The translations under genes and the position numbers were made by a program. This document shows, piece after piece, positions 26,600 through 35,111 of a stretch of DNA of 64,000 nt. Origin of the DNA: Brevundimonas sp. MF30-B (GTDB taxonomy: Bacteria > Pseudomonadota > Alphaproteobacteria > Caulobacterales > Caulobacteraceae). The notes below the pieces were generated by a model. It was not told the origin of the DNA, did not search any database, and saw only the letters and a program-made list of their open reading frames with translations. The stretch's first letter is position 1. Each line of letters opens with the position of its first letter. The stretch lies in the NCBI RefSeq assembly GCF_004683885.1, contig NZ_CP038440.1, forward strand, positions 1,708,001 through 1,772,000. The letters are read 5' to 3'.

Positions 26600-27025
26600 T
26601 CAGATCGAGCGGGGAGGTCGGTTGTCGGGGTCCAGCGACAGGTCGGGCGGAGCCCTGTCCCGTGCGATGATCGACTTCAGTGGCGAGCCAAGAAAAGCAG
26701 TTGCCTCGAAGGCTGGCGCAACGGGCGCCTCGAAGGTGATGACGTGGACGGGCATGTGTTCATGCCCTCCGTCATCCCGGTCGCCAGGCGCTTCATCATC
26801 ATGATCGTGGTCAGCGACGATGCCGTCGTCTTCATCGTGGTGATGATGCTCCGTGGCGTCGATCGGCGACGCCATGTGCGAAATCGCGTGCGCGTCCATC
26901 GCCGCCGCCGGCATGGCCAGGGCGACGATCACCAGCATCGCGCCGATCAGGCGGGCCGCAAGGTGACGAAAGGGATTCACAGACTCAGCGTATCGCCAAG
27001 GTCGGCGGGGCACAACCGACAACAT
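26600..27025 (-). CDS. Secreted or membrane-anchored His-rich protein upstream of the RND operon
   Basis: 141 residues from the ATG at 27025, which has an AGAGGG site 7 bp upstream; an internal GTG at 26980 is possible. A hydrophobic segment (LIGAMLVIVALAMPAAAM) is followed by a His/Asp-rich stretch (IDATEHHHHDEDDGIVADHD, then HEHMPVHVITFEAP). It sits 62 bp upstream of the TolC-type gene. A comparable His-rich gene lies in the same place before the second RND operon (58853-59200), which suggests a shared role in metal sensing or buffering. Confidence 0.68.
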   Translation of the reverse strand: MLSVVPRRPWRYAESVNPFRHLAARLIGAMLVIVALAMPAAAMDAHAISHMASPIDATEHHHHDEDDGIVADHDHDDEAPGDRDDGGHEHMPVHVITFEAPVAPAFEATAFLGSPLKSIIARDRAPPDLSLDPDNRPPRSI

Positions 27026-27094
27026 TCGATGTCCCTCTTGGGGACCCAGCACGGCATTTAGGGGGGGTTCGGCATCGGTCGGATGCTCGACAGT

Positions 27095-27370
27095 TTAGGT
27101 TTGCGAGTCGTGCTTCTTACCCTTGATGGCCTGTCTGATCTCCTCGTCCGACGGGCGTGGAAACTGTGCCAAGACTTCGGGGTCAGTGACGAAGTCATCT
27201 GGTCCGCTCGCTCGACCGTCTATCAGTTCTCCGAACTCGTCGTTCAGTTCGAAGAACCGTTCGGTCAGCGGGTCCCGCTTGGGCGTTACGCGGGGGCGGG
27301 GTGGGCGCTGCTTCCGGCCTGCTGCTTTCGGCACATCGTTGCTCCCTGGGCTTGGAAAGGAAGTGGCCAT
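27095..27370 (-). CDS. Hypothetical protein
   Basis: A 91-residue soluble protein from MATSFPSPGS. The N-terminus is basic and Pro-rich (GRKQRPPRPRVTPKRDP); the rest is acidic and helical (LTERFFELNDEFGELIDGRA, then RPSDEEIRQAIKGKK). Not recognised. It lies in a run of small minus-strand genes next to an HNH nuclease and integrase, so it is probably mobile-element cargo. Confidence 0.5.
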   Translation of the reverse strand: MATSFPSPGSNDVPKAAGRKQRPPRPRVTPKRDPLTERFFELNDEFGELIDGRASGPDDFVTDPEVLAQFPRPSDEEIRQAIKGKKHDSQT

Positions 27371-27439
27371 AGCTGTTCCTCTGTCAACACTCTCAATCAT
27401 CAAGTTTGCGCCTGACCGCCGTTGCGGACTGGCTGCGGG

Positions 27440-27691
27440 CTACAGCCCGTGCCGGATGATCCTGGACACGACCTCGTTCAGCTTGGGTCCCTCACCCACG
27501 CATTGGCCATCACGATAGACCACGTAGGTGATCTGAAGATCGACGGCGCTACCCCTTGTCGCGGCGGAACCACGCCAAGGAGCGCGAATGGTGCGGATCG
27601 TTTCGCGCACCACGCGGTAGGAGTGTCGACCTCGCGTGAAGCGGATCACCTCCTTCGCCAGTCGGCGCTGGCGCATTCCGCGCGGGCTCAA
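27440..27691 (-). CDS. Small hypothetical protein
   Basis: 83 residues from a TTG that overlaps the stop of the next upstream gene; the ATG at 27676 (MRQRRLAKEV) is a good alternative. It is basic and has a strand-like middle (SYRVVRETIRTI, then DLQITYVVYRDG) and a helical end (KLNEVVSRIIRHGL). No family recognised. Probably co-translated with the 27688-27873 gene. Confidence 0.5.
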   Translation of the reverse strand: MSPRGMRQRRLAKEVIRFTRGRHSYRVVRETIRTIRAPWRGSAATRGSAVDLQITYVVYRDGQCVGEGPKLNEVVSRIIRHGL

Positions 27692-27873
27692 TGGATGGTC
27701 TCCAGGGCCAACCGACGGAGCAGCGTTTGCATCGCCGCTTCGCGGGTCGGCGCCACGGCGACGGCGCGGCCATCGACTTCAGCGATGAACGTCAGCTTTC
27801 CGTGACGGATGTCGTGGCGAATGAAGAGCGCCCGTTCCGGCAGGCGGTTGATGATGTCGGTGCGGTGGCGCAT
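27688..27873 (-). CDS. Small hypothetical protein
   Basis: 61 residues, with a strand-turn-strand pattern (FIRHDIRHGKLTFIAEVDGR) and a short C-terminal helix (TREAAMQTLLRRLAL). It overlaps the following small gene by 4 bp. Not recognised; likely belongs to the integrase-associated element. Confidence 0.5.
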   Translation of the reverse strand: MRHRTDIINRLPERALFIRHDIRHGKLTFIAEVDGRAVAVAPTREAAMQTLLRRLALETIH

Positions 27874-27951
27874 GGCCTACCCTCCTGTCCAAAAGAACAA
27901 GAGGGGTGCCGAGGTAGCGTCCGCTACTCAATGGCCGTAAACGTCCGCTTC

Positions 27952-28467
27952 TCAAAAGGGACCACTACCCCGGGCGTCGAGTTGACACACTTCCTGCTCC
28001 CAACGGTCTTTGCTGTCGCGCAGCCGTCGGGGCGTGAGATTCTGTTCGAGGTCGCCGCGGCTGTGCGCCCGGGCGTGATGCTCCAGACATAGAACCGCAA
28101 GGTTGGCGTCGCTGTGGTCGCGGCTCGTCGCCCAGGGGCTGATGTGATGGACGATGATCGCCTGTCCCGCTTTGCGGCAGACGCAGCAGGTCGACCGGTT
28201 TTTCCAGAGCACGCGCGCGAGGGTGGCGAAGGGGATGTCCGCTCGCCCGCCACGCCTCAGGCCGGCGATCTGTCGAGCTGACAAGCCCAGGCGTGTCAGT
28301 TCGTCATCGCCGGTCAGCTGCAGGCTCGAAAGTGTATGGCCGGCGCGATTCAGCTCGGCCGCCGTCTGATCGTCGAGGCCCCGCCGCATCATCGCCGCGA
28401 CCGACCGGTTCAGGCGGGCGGTCGCGCGTTTCCAGGTCTCGCTGTCACAACGGTGGTTCTCGGTCAT
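27952..28467 (-). CDS. HNH endonuclease
   Basis: A 171-residue protein. The HNH core is CCVCRKAGQAIIVHHISPW followed by SDANLAVLCLEHHARAHSRG: a CxxC zinc knuckle, the catalytic His pair, the central Asn and the final His. The N-terminal part (LGLSARQIAGLRRGGRADIP) is helical. Such stand-alone HNH proteins are often found in phages and integrated elements. It lies 297 bp from the divergent integrase. Confidence 0.85.
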   Translation of the reverse strand: MTENHRCDSETWKRATARLNRSVAAMMRRGLDDQTAAELNRAGHTLSSLQLTGDDELTRLGLSARQIAGLRRGGRADIPFATLARVLWKNRSTCCVCRKAGQAIIVHHISPWATSRDHSDANLAVLCLEHHARAHSRGDLEQNLTPRRLRDSKDRWEQEVCQLDARGSGPF

Positions 28468-28560
28468 GTCTAACCGTAGGGCCTTTTATCGTCGGGAGGG
28501 AACCGCCCACGGCCTCTCGGCCACCGCCGGGGCCCCGGCAGGGCGGCGGGTGGCACGGGC

Positions 28561-28614
28561 GCGGCCGGTCCGACGGCCGCGCATCGGTGATCCGCTTTCG
28601 CCATGGCGGATCAC
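28561..28614. repeat. Two inverted repeats upstream of the integrase
   Basis: GCGGCCG-GTCCGA-CGGCCGC (28561-28580) and GTGATCCGC-N10-GCGGATCAC (28587-28614) are perfect 7- and 9-bp inverted repeats in the 297-bp HNH/integrase spacer. They could be binding sites for the recombinase or its regulator. Apart from these I see nothing else in the spacer. Confidence 0.45.
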
Positions 28615-28764
28615 GGGATCGTGCGGCGTGTTCAGGACGGTGCAAGACTGGTCACCTCAGTGCGCGGGAGCGCCTGCGCTGCTCCATCGCGCGGAAACCG
28701 GTGAGGGGCGGGATCCTCAGTTGCTACACTCCATCGTCGATCCATTGATTTGCGCGAAGACCCC

Positions 28765-30087
28765 ATGCCCCGCACCCCCAAGAGGCTCACCGACCGCGCC
28801 GCGCGCGGCGCCTTGCCTGAAGGTTGGCACCTGGACGGCGACGGACTCTATCTTGTCGTGTCGCGGTCGGGCGCCCGCAGTTGGATCTACCGGTTCAGGC
28901 AGGACGGCCGGCGACGTGAAATCGGTTTGGGCTCGATCTCCACGACATCCCTCGCCGACGCGCGTCTGGCCCGCGACGCCGCCAAGGTTCTGGCGGCGCA
29001 GGGGGGCGACCCGGCCGCACGACGACGGGCCGAACCTTCGGAGGTCGGGCCCGACCGCGCGGAGGGCGACGCCCGTCCACCGACGCGGGGCCCGAGCCTG
29101 CGGGACTGCTGGATCGCCTATGTGGCCGCCCAGGAGGGTGGCTGGCGCGGTCGCAAGACCAAGGCCGGCTGGATGCGGTCCATCGATCGACACGCGGCGG
29201 CGATCAAACACAAGCCCGTCGATCAGATTGACCGTCAAGACGTGTTGAATGTCGTGGAGCCGCTGTGGCTGACCAAGGCCGAGTCCGCGGGCAAGCTGCG
29301 CGAAAGGCTGGAGCGCGTTCTGGACTACGCTCGCTTCAAGGGACTTCGAACCGGCGAAAACCCGGCGATGTGGAAGGGCAATCTGATCTACGCCCTGCCG
29401 CCGCGCCCGAAACTCCAGCGCGGTCACATGCCGGCCATACTCTATGAAAAGCTTCCGGCGCTCATGGTGAAACTCGCCGCCAGAACCGGCATGTCGGCGC
29501 GCGCCCTTGAGTTCACGATCCTGACGGTCGCTCGCGAGACCATGACGCTCGAGGCCACATGGGATGAGTTCGATGGGGACATCTGGGGGCTCGGCGCCGC
29601 GCGGATGAAGGAGCGGCCCTTCCGTCAGCCGCTCTCCAGCGGGGCGAAGGCGGTGCTCGAGGCCGTGCGGCCGGATCGCCCAACGCCGTCGGCGTTCGTC
29701 TTCCCCAGCCAGAGAGGGGGAGTGATGTCCAATATGGCGATGGATATGTTGCTGCGCGATCTCGCGCCGGGCTGCACGCCGCACGGCATGCGGTCCGCCT
29801 TCCGGGATTGGGCCGGCGACGAAACCGACTTCGCCAAGGAGGTGATCGAGGAGTGCATGGCTCACACCGTCGGGGACGAGACCGAACGGGCTTATCGGAG
29901 ACGAGACGCCCTGCGCAAACGGCAGGCGGTGCTGCAGGCCTGGTCCGATTTCTGTCTGCCGCACCATCCTGTGCCGCGGAGGGTCAGCGACAAGGCGGCC
30001 CGCCAGCCCCGAGCCTCGGCGCCGGCCCCCTCTCAGCACGCCGGCGGCGAGGGCGCGATCACAGGCGATCTGTTCGCCTTGATCTGA
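28765..30087 (+). CDS. Tyrosine-type site-specific integrase
   Basis: A 440-residue integrase of the P4-like class. The N-terminal DUF4102-type domain reads LDGDGLYLVVSRSGARSWIY then RREIGLGSISTTSLADARL; the middle SAM-like core-binding domain contains YARFKGLRTGENPA. Catalytic residues are visible: Arg in LTVARETMTLEATWDEFD, His-x-x-Arg in HGMRSAFRDWAGDE, His in CMAHTVGDE and Tyr in ERAYRRRD. This class typically recombines at tRNA 3' ends, so it is a candidate for the integration at tRNA-Asn, although it now sits in the middle of the island. Confidence 0.88.
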   Translation: MPRTPKRLTDRAARGALPEGWHLDGDGLYLVVSRSGARSWIYRFRQDGRRREIGLGSISTTSLADARLARDAAKVLAAQGGDPAARRRAEPSEVGPDRAEGDARPPTRGPSLRDCWIAYVAAQEGGWRGRKTKAGWMRSIDRHAAAIKHKPVDQIDRQDVLNVVEPLWLTKAESAGKLRERLERVLDYARFKGLRTGENPAMWKGNLIYALPPRPKLQRGHMPAILYEKLPALMVKLAARTGMSARALEFTILTVARETMTLEATWDEFDGDIWGLGAARMKERPFRQPLSSGAKAVLEAVRPDRPTPSAFVFPSQRGGVMSNMAMDMLLRDLAPGCTPHGMRSAFRDWAGDETDFAKEVIEECMAHTVGDETERAYRRRDALRKRQAVLQAWSDFCLPHHPVPRRVSDKAARQPRASAPAPSQHAGGEGAITGDLFALI

Positions 30088-30343
30088 GGGGGGAGGGTCA
30101 AGACCGATCGGCGCGGTGGGCGAAACAGCCAAGCGCGTACTGACCGCATTCGAGCGGACGTCTGCGGCCAGGGCGAGCCGCGGCCGCTCGCTGAAAGGCT
30201 GCGAAGGGCGCACCTCGCCCGCGCCACCCTTCGGTCGAGGCCGGGACCGTCCGGCGCATTCCGGTCGGGGTTCGCGAGGGAAGCGCCTGGACGGTGCGTA
30301 TCTCTCTGTTGGGACAGACGGCTTGCGGAGCGAGCGGGACGGC

Positions 30344-31501
30344 GTGCGGCTATTCGAACCCCATGCGCGCGAGACGCCGTTTCCGGACGTGCTCGCGCCG
30401 CTGACCAGCCTGAGGTTCGTCCTCGCGCTGGGCGTGGTGCTGTTCCACTTCCAGCTTCAGTGGACGCTGGGACCCGACGCCGCCGGCTTGCTGAACCGCG
30501 CGCGGCTGGGCGTGGACGCCTTCTTCATTCTCTCCGGATTCATCCTGACCCACGTCTATCTGCAGGGCGAGACGGCGCCGTCTTACTTCGCCTTTCTCGG
30601 GGCGCGCGTGGCGCGGGTCTTCCCCGTGCACTGGGCCATCCTCGGGGGGCTGCTTCTGCTGATCCTCGGCGCGCCGATGGTCGGCGTGGGGCTGGAGCCC
30701 GACCGCTTCAACGCGAGGGATTTCTTCACCACCCTGATCCTGGTGCAGGCCTGGTTCCCGACCGACGGCATGGCCCTCTGGAACGGGCCGGCCTGGTCGC
30801 TGTCGGCGGAATGGTTCGCCTATCTGATCTTCCCGGCCTTCGCCTGGATCGCCCTTCGACTCAAGCGTCGGCCGGGCTGGCTGCTGATCGCCGCCGCCGC
30901 CCTGTTCGTCGCCTTGGACGCCCTCTACCGGGCGGCCTTCGGGATCGTCCTGCCGCGCGCCGAAGACAATCTCGGCATCCTGCGCATCCTGCCGACCTTC
31001 CTCTACGGCGTGGGTCTCTACTATTGCGGGCGGCGCTTCGATCCGGGACCGCGTCTGTCCTGGCTCTTCGCGGCGGTCGCCGCCGGGGTCTTCGCCGGCT
31101 TGATGCAGGTGAACGCCGACGATCGCCTGATCGTGGCGGCGGCGGGGCCCCTGATCCTGGCGCTGGCCTTTGTCGCGCGCAACGAGACGGGCGGCGGATG
31201 GCTCGCCCACCCGGCCGCGGTCTTCGCCGGCGAGATATCCTACGCCCTGTATTTGGTGCACATCCCGGTCCTCATGGCCTGGCGCAACGCCGTCGAGCGT
31301 CTGTTCGGCCTGGGCCGCGACTATCTGATGGGGCCGCTCGAGCTGACCGCCCTGCTGTCCGTGATGCTGGTCGCCTCGATCGGCCTGCACCTGCTCGTCG
31401 AACGTCCCGGCCGACGTGGTCTGCGCCGACTGTTCCGCACCCGCGCCGCGGCGTCGAGCGAAGCGCGTCTCGTCCATTCCGATCAAGGAGAACCCCTATG
31501 A
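30344..31501 (+). CDS. Acyltransferase 3 family membrane protein
   Basis: An integral-membrane O-acyltransferase that modifies cell-surface sugars or lipids. The start chosen is a GTG (reading MRLFEPHARETPF); the frame is open from 30116. The first core helix LTSLRFVLALGVVLFHFQLQ carries the conserved Arg and His, LGVDAFFILSGFIL is the second family signature, and FAGEISYALYLVHIPVL occurs near the end. It overlaps the downstream NTF2-like gene by 4 bp. Its relation to the nearby copper genes is not obvious; a second acyltransferase of this family ends the other RND operon. Confidence 0.8.
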   Translation: MRLFEPHARETPFPDVLAPLTSLRFVLALGVVLFHFQLQWTLGPDAAGLLNRARLGVDAFFILSGFILTHVYLQGETAPSYFAFLGARVARVFPVHWAILGGLLLLILGAPMVGVGLEPDRFNARDFFTTLILVQAWFPTDGMALWNGPAWSLSAEWFAYLIFPAFAWIALRLKRRPGWLLIAAAALFVALDALYRAAFGIVLPRAEDNLGILRILPTFLYGVGLYYCGRRFDPGPRLSWLFAAVAAGVFAGLMQVNADDRLIVAAAGPLILALAFVARNETGGGWLAHPAAVFAGEISYALYLVHIPVLMAWRNAVERLFGLGRDYLMGPLELTALLSVMLVASIGLHLLVERPGRRGLRRLFRTRAAASSEARLVHSDQGEPL

Positions 31502-31965
31502 GCGTCACCCTCGCGGCCGTGCTGGCCGCCGGCCTGATCCAGACCAGTCCGCAACCCGCGGGTCCGGAGGCCGCCTTGTCGGCCTATCGGGCCGCCATCG
31601 AGTCGCTCGACGGCGCCGCCGCCGCCCAGGCCTTCTGGCCGGACGGCCGGGTCTTCGAGCAGGGCTCCGACGAAGGCGTGTTCGCCACCTATCTGAGCCA
31701 TCATCTCGGGCCGGAACTCGCCGCTTTCGAGAGTTTCGACTTCCAGGATGAAACGGTGACGTCCGAGGTGGAGGGCGACATCGCCTGGGCCGTCGAGCGC
31801 TATCGCTACGTCATCCGCTTCCGCGACGCGTCGCGGGCGCCCGTGGAGCGTCAGGGCGTGAGCACCAGCGTGCTGCAACGGCGGGACGGCGCCTGGCGCA
31901 TCCTGATGCATCATGGCTCGTCCCGCGCGCCAAGGACCCCGCCGGCCGCTGGAGCCGGTCGATGA
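31498..31965 (+). CDS. SnoaL/NTF2-like protein, possibly secreted
   Basis: A 155-residue protein. A short hydrophobic start (TLAAVLAAGLIQTSPQPAG) is followed by an NTF2-like pattern: ALSAYRAAIESLDGAAAAQA, FWPDGRVFEQG, and strands YVIRFRD and LQRRDGAWRILMHHGS, as in DUF4440/SnoaL proteins. It is coupled by 4-bp overlaps to genes on both sides. The exact role is unknown. In metal-resistance loci such proteins are periplasmic and often adjoin DUF411 genes. Confidence 0.7.
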   Translation: MSVTLAAVLAAGLIQTSPQPAGPEAALSAYRAAIESLDGAAAAQAFWPDGRVFEQGSDEGVFATYLSHHLGPELAAFESFDFQDETVTSEVEGDIAWAVERYRYVIRFRDASRAPVERQGVSTSVLQRRDGAWRILMHHGSSRAPRTPPAAGAGR

Positions 31966-32435
31966 AGCCGGCTGTCCTGACCCGTCGCCTCTGGCTCGCC
32001 GGCGCCGCGGCGCTCGTCCTGCCCGTCTCGGCTTGCGCCCAGAGCCGCGACACCCGGACCATGCAGGTGTTCAAGACGCCCACCTGCGGCTGTTGCGACG
32101 GCTGGGTCCGGCACATGCAGGCGGCCGGCTTCGTCGCCGAGATCACCGAACTGCCGGCCTTGCGCTCGGTGCGCAGCAGCCGCGGCGTGCCGGAGGCTTT
32201 GGCCTCCTGCCACACGGCGGTGATCGGCGGATATGCGATCGAAGGCCATGTGCCGGCGGCCGACGTCCAGCGCCTTCTGCGTGAGCGCCCCAGAGCCGTC
32301 GGCCTGGCGGTGCCGGCCATGCCGTTGGGATCGCCGGGCATGGAGACGCCCGACGGTCGGGTCGACCCCTACGAGACCCTGCTCATCCTGCCGTCGGGCC
32401 AGACCCGCGTGTTCGCCCGCCACGGCCAGGCTTGA
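31962..32435 (+). CDS. DUF411 periplasmic metal-binding protein
   Basis: 157 residues with a signal peptide ending VSACAQ. The DUF411 hallmarks are VFKTPTCGCCDGWVRHM (a CxCC metal site), CHTAVIGGYAIEGHVPAADV and AVGLAVPAMPLGSPGMETP. The family is associated with copper resistance. It overlaps the downstream PepSY-type gene. Confidence 0.88.
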   Translation: MKPAVLTRRLWLAGAAALVLPVSACAQSRDTRTMQVFKTPTCGCCDGWVRHMQAAGFVAEITELPALRSVRSSRGVPEALASCHTAVIGGYAIEGHVPAADVQRLLRERPRAVGLAVPAMPLGSPGMETPDGRVDPYETLLILPSGQTRVFARHGQA

Positions 32436-33189
32436 TCGTGCGGGTCCTTCGCCTCTCGACCCAGCTGCACAAATGGCTCGCCCTGATCGTCGGCCTGCAG
32501 GTCCTCTTCTGGGTCGGCGGCGGTCTGGTGATGACGGCGATCCCGATCGAGACGGTGAGGGGTGAACATCGCGTGCGGGCGACGACCCCTTCGCCCTTGC
32601 CGCCCGAGCTGCTCGCCACGCTGCGTGCTCCTCAGCTCCACCCGGCCTGTCCTGGAGCCGGGTGGAGCTGAGGAGCACGCCGCGCGGTCCGGCCTGGACG
32701 TTGACCCCGCTCCGGGGCGAGCCGCGGATTACGTCGGCGGTCACCGGTCGGCCCTTCGCGGACATGAGCCAGGCCGAGGCCAGGACGCTCGCGGCCGCCG
32801 CCTACGCGGGAGACAGCTCGATCTCCGCCGTTGAACGCCTGGCTGAGGCGCCGCCGGAGACCGGCCGGGACGGTCCGATATGGCGCGTCGACTTCGCCGA
32901 CCGGGAAGGGACCACCTTCTATCTCGCGCCGGAGACCGGCGAGGTTGTGACACGCCGCTCGGGGGTCTGGCGGTTCTATGATGTCTTCTGGCGACTGCAC
33001 GTCATGGACTGGACCCATGGGGAGAATTTCAACCACCCCCTGATCGTCGTCACGACGGTCCTGACCCTGATCGTCGTAATATCGGGTCTGGTGTTGCTAT
33101 GGATCCGCCTGTCCCGCGACCTGAACATGGCCCGAGCCGCCCGACGAAGCCGAGCGGCGCGGACAGGCTCGCCGTCTGATCCGGCCTAG
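32432..33189 (+). pseudogene. PepSY-type membrane protein interrupted by an inverted duplication
   Basis: The first 79 codons encode an N-terminal membrane anchor (LHKWLALIVGLQVLFWVGGG) and the beginning of a PepSY domain, then stop at 32669-32671. The second part resumes in another frame from about 32660 (VELRSTPRGPAWTLTPL) and continues through a PepSY domain (TTFYLAPETGEVVTRRSG) to a C-terminal helix (LTLIVVISGLVLLWIRL). The break coincides with a perfect 24-bp inverted repeat, so the reading frame was lost there. PepSY-TM proteins are commonly found beside copper or iron reductase genes. Confidence 0.75.
32623..32680. repeat. Perfect 24-bp inverted repeat inside the PepSY gene
   Basis: The left arm 32623-32646 and right arm 32657-32680 are exact reverse complements with a 10-base loop. 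The right arm is in natural coding sequence; the left arm looks like a copied, inverted version of it. This matches template-switch mutagenesis or a sequencing fold-back artefact. Confidence 0.85.
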
Positions 33190-33707
33190 CGGAGGCGCGC
33201 GCGGATCCGTTCCATCTGGTCGATCTCGGTCCTCTGCGCTTGGGTGATGTCCCCGCATAGCGCGCGCAGTTCGGCGTCGCGAAGGTCGGCCTCCCGGCAC
33301 ATCAGAATGGCGCCGGAGTGGTGAGGGATCATCGAGTCGATGAACTGCCGGTCATCGATCAAGGCCTGGGCGCGTGTGGCCCAGAACGAGGCGCAGGTCA
33401 GGATGACGAACAGCGCATAAAGCGCGAGGTTGAGCCGGCGGTCGGGATACATGCCGCGCATGGTCGCCAGCATGAAGACGCCCATCGGCGCCCACATGGT
33501 GACCGCCATATAGGCCATGTTCAGATTGTTCCGAAAATCCCGGGGCCCGTCGATCATCGTGAACATGACGACATACATGACGACGAAGCCCAGGATCATA
33601 TTGATCCAGAACATCAGGTACGGACGGGCGTGACTGACGCCGTGGCCGGACGGAGAGGCGGGGCCCGGCTGGCGCGAGTTCGGAGGGGTCGAGGCGTGGG
33701 TCATCAT
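33186..33707 (-). CDS. DUF305 membrane-anchored protein
   Basis: A 173-residue protein with three predicted membrane helices (INMILGFVVMYVVMFTM, then MWAPMGVFMLATM, then LALYALFVILTCASFW) and a short C-terminal DUF305 segment. The motif RQFIDSMIPHHSGAILMCREA has the conserved MIPHH metal-binding histidines. It ends at the PepSY gene end (4-bp convergent overlap) and lies 13 bp downstream of the glutaredoxin-MauE gene. It is likely in the CueR-controlled transcript. Confidence 0.82.
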   Translation of the reverse strand: MMTHASTPPNSRQPGPASPSGHGVSHARPYLMFWINMILGFVVMYVVMFTMIDGPRDFRNNLNMAYMAVTMWAPMGVFMLATMRGMYPDRRLNLALYALFVILTCASFWATRAQALIDDRQFIDSMIPHHSGAILMCREADLRDAELRALCGDITQAQRTEIDQMERIRARLR

Positions 33708-33720
33708 CAAACTCCGGGGC

Positions 33721-34482
33721 TCAGTGCCCAAGGCCGGCGGGCTTGAGCAGCATCCAGATCGCCATGGCGACCATCATCAGGTTCTCGCTGAGCGAGACGA
33801 AGCCGAGCGGGACCTTGCTGTCGCCGCCGACGCAGGCGCATTTGAGCTCGCGCTTGTCGATGTAGACCGCCTTGAACACCGACGCGGCGCCGACCGTGCC
33901 GATGAACAGGGCGACGGGGATCGACAGCCACATCAGGGTGCCGGCCAGCATGAGCAGTCCGGCCAGCCCTTCCGCGAAGGGGTAGACGGTCCCGTAAGGT
34001 ATCCACCGCTTGGCGAGCAGGTCGTAGTTGAGGAACATGGTCGCGAAGCTGTCGACGTCCTTCAGCTTTTGAAGCGCCAGAAGACACATGGCGATGGCGA
34101 CGAACCATTCCGCCGTCCGGACGGGCGCGACCTCGCCGTAAGCCGCCCAGCTCGCGGCGATCGCCATGAGCGCCGCCATGGCGAACAGCGCGATGACCGG
34201 CGTGTAGGTGACCGCGTTCTTGTCGCGCACCCTTTCGCCGAAATGCCGGCGCAGATCGTCGTAGCCCCCGATCCGCACGCCGTCGATGAAGGTCTGCGGC
34301 GTCGTCGCCACTCCATGCTGGGCCTTGAAGGCGTCCGTCTCCGCGCGGGTCGTCAAATGGTGATCCGAGACGGCGTAGCCCCGCCGGCGCAGCAAGGCGC
34401 GCGCCTTGAGGCCGTAGGGGCAGGTGTGGTCCGGCATCACCATGCGGTAGAGGTCGGCGTTCTTGGGCTCCGGGACGGCCAT
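33721..34482 (-). CDS. Glutaredoxin-MauE/DoxX-type fusion protein
   Basis: 253 residues. Residues about 1-80 are a glutaredoxin-like domain with DHTCPYGLKARALLRRRG (a single-Cys CPYG site) and VATTPQTFIDGVRIGGYDDL. The rest is a four-helix membrane unit of the MauE/DoxX type (ALFAMAALMAIAASWAAYG, LLMLAGTLMWLSIPVALFIG) with two Cys in LKCACVGGD. Fusions of this type are common in copper and mercury resistance clusters. Its promoter region carries a strong CueR-type operator (34577-34600), which predicts copper induction. Confidence 0.8.
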   Translation of the reverse strand: MAVPEPKNADLYRMVMPDHTCPYGLKARALLRRRGYAVSDHHLTTRAETDAFKAQHGVATTPQTFIDGVRIGGYDDLRRHFGERVRDKNAVTYTPVIALFAMAALMAIAASWAAYGEVAPVRTAEWFVAIAMCLLALQKLKDVDSFATMFLNYDLLAKRWIPYGTVYPFAEGLAGLLMLAGTLMWLSIPVALFIGTVGAASVFKAVYIDKRELKCACVGGDSKVPLGFVSLSENLMMVAMAIWMLLKPAGLGH

Positions 34483-34576
34483 CCTTAGGTCCTTTCGTGT
34501 TGCGGGTTCGGCGTCTCCGCTTGAGTCAGCCGGCCGCTTCTCGGGACGGGGGCTGTCGTCTTGACCGTCACCATGC

Positions 34577-34600
34577 ACCTTCCCATCGTAGGAAGGTCAA
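34577..34600 (-). promoter_or_regulatory. CueR-type operator/promoter
   Basis: The dyad ACCTTCC-CATCGTA-GGAAGGT (34577-34597) overlaps a minus-strand -35 box TTGACC (34600-34595). The -10 element then falls after a long spacer of about 19 bp, the arrangement that MerR-family activators remodel. It points toward the glutaredoxin-MauE/DUF305 genes. Confidence 0.8.
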
Positions 34601-34653
34601 GAGGCGGAAGCGCGGGGCAGGGGCCCGCATTCGTGTGGAGGCGGTTGAGGCGC

Positions 34654-35079
34654 GTGAACATCGGTCAAGCGGCCATTCGGTCGGGCATCTCCGCCAAGAT
34701 GATCCGGCATTACGAAGACACGGGCGTCATTCCCAGGGCGGAGCGCACGGCGTCCGGCTATCGCGCGTATCAAGCGGCGGATGTCGATCGGCTGCGCTTC
34801 ATCCGACGCGCGCGGGATCTGGGCTTCTCGATGGCGGAGACCCGCGATCTGCTGGCCCTGTGGAGCGACCGCGCGCGTCACAGCCATGACGTCAAGCAAC
34901 TGGCGGCCCGTCACCTCGAGGATCTGCAGGACCGGATCCGGAACCTGCAGTCAATGGCCGAAGTGTTGCGGACGCTGGTCAACTGTTGCGGCGGGGACGA
35001 CCGTCCGGAGTGCCCGATCCTGGATGATCTGGGAGATGTCGGTCGGGCGCGGCGAGGGACATCCGACCGTCCCGCGTAA
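34654..35079 (+). CDS. cueR: CueR-like MerR-family copper sensor
   Basis: 141 residues from a GTG reading VNIGQAAIRSGISAKMIRHY, the standard start of CueR proteins. The wing contains YRAYQAADVDRLRFIRRARD, and the dimer helix follows. Near the C-terminus CCGGDDRPECPILDDL places two cysteines eight residues apart, as in the Cu(I)/Ag(I)-binding loop of CueR. It starts 54 bp from its probable operator and is divergent from the genes it likely controls. copCD lie just downstream. Confidence 0.88.
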   Translation: MNIGQAAIRSGISAKMIRHYEDTGVIPRAERTASGYRAYQAADVDRLRFIRRARDLGFSMAETRDLLALWSDRARHSHDVKQLAARHLEDLQDRIRNLQSMAEVLRTLVNCCGGDDRPECPILDDLGDVGRARRGTSDRPA

Positions 35080-35111
35080 CACCCAGTGCGCAGTCTCAAG
35101 GAGAGAGCCCC

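Noticed and set aside
32383-32641. Minus-strand frames across the DUF411/PepSY junction
   Set aside because: They are palindromic echoes of the coding strand caused by the 24-bp inverted repeat.
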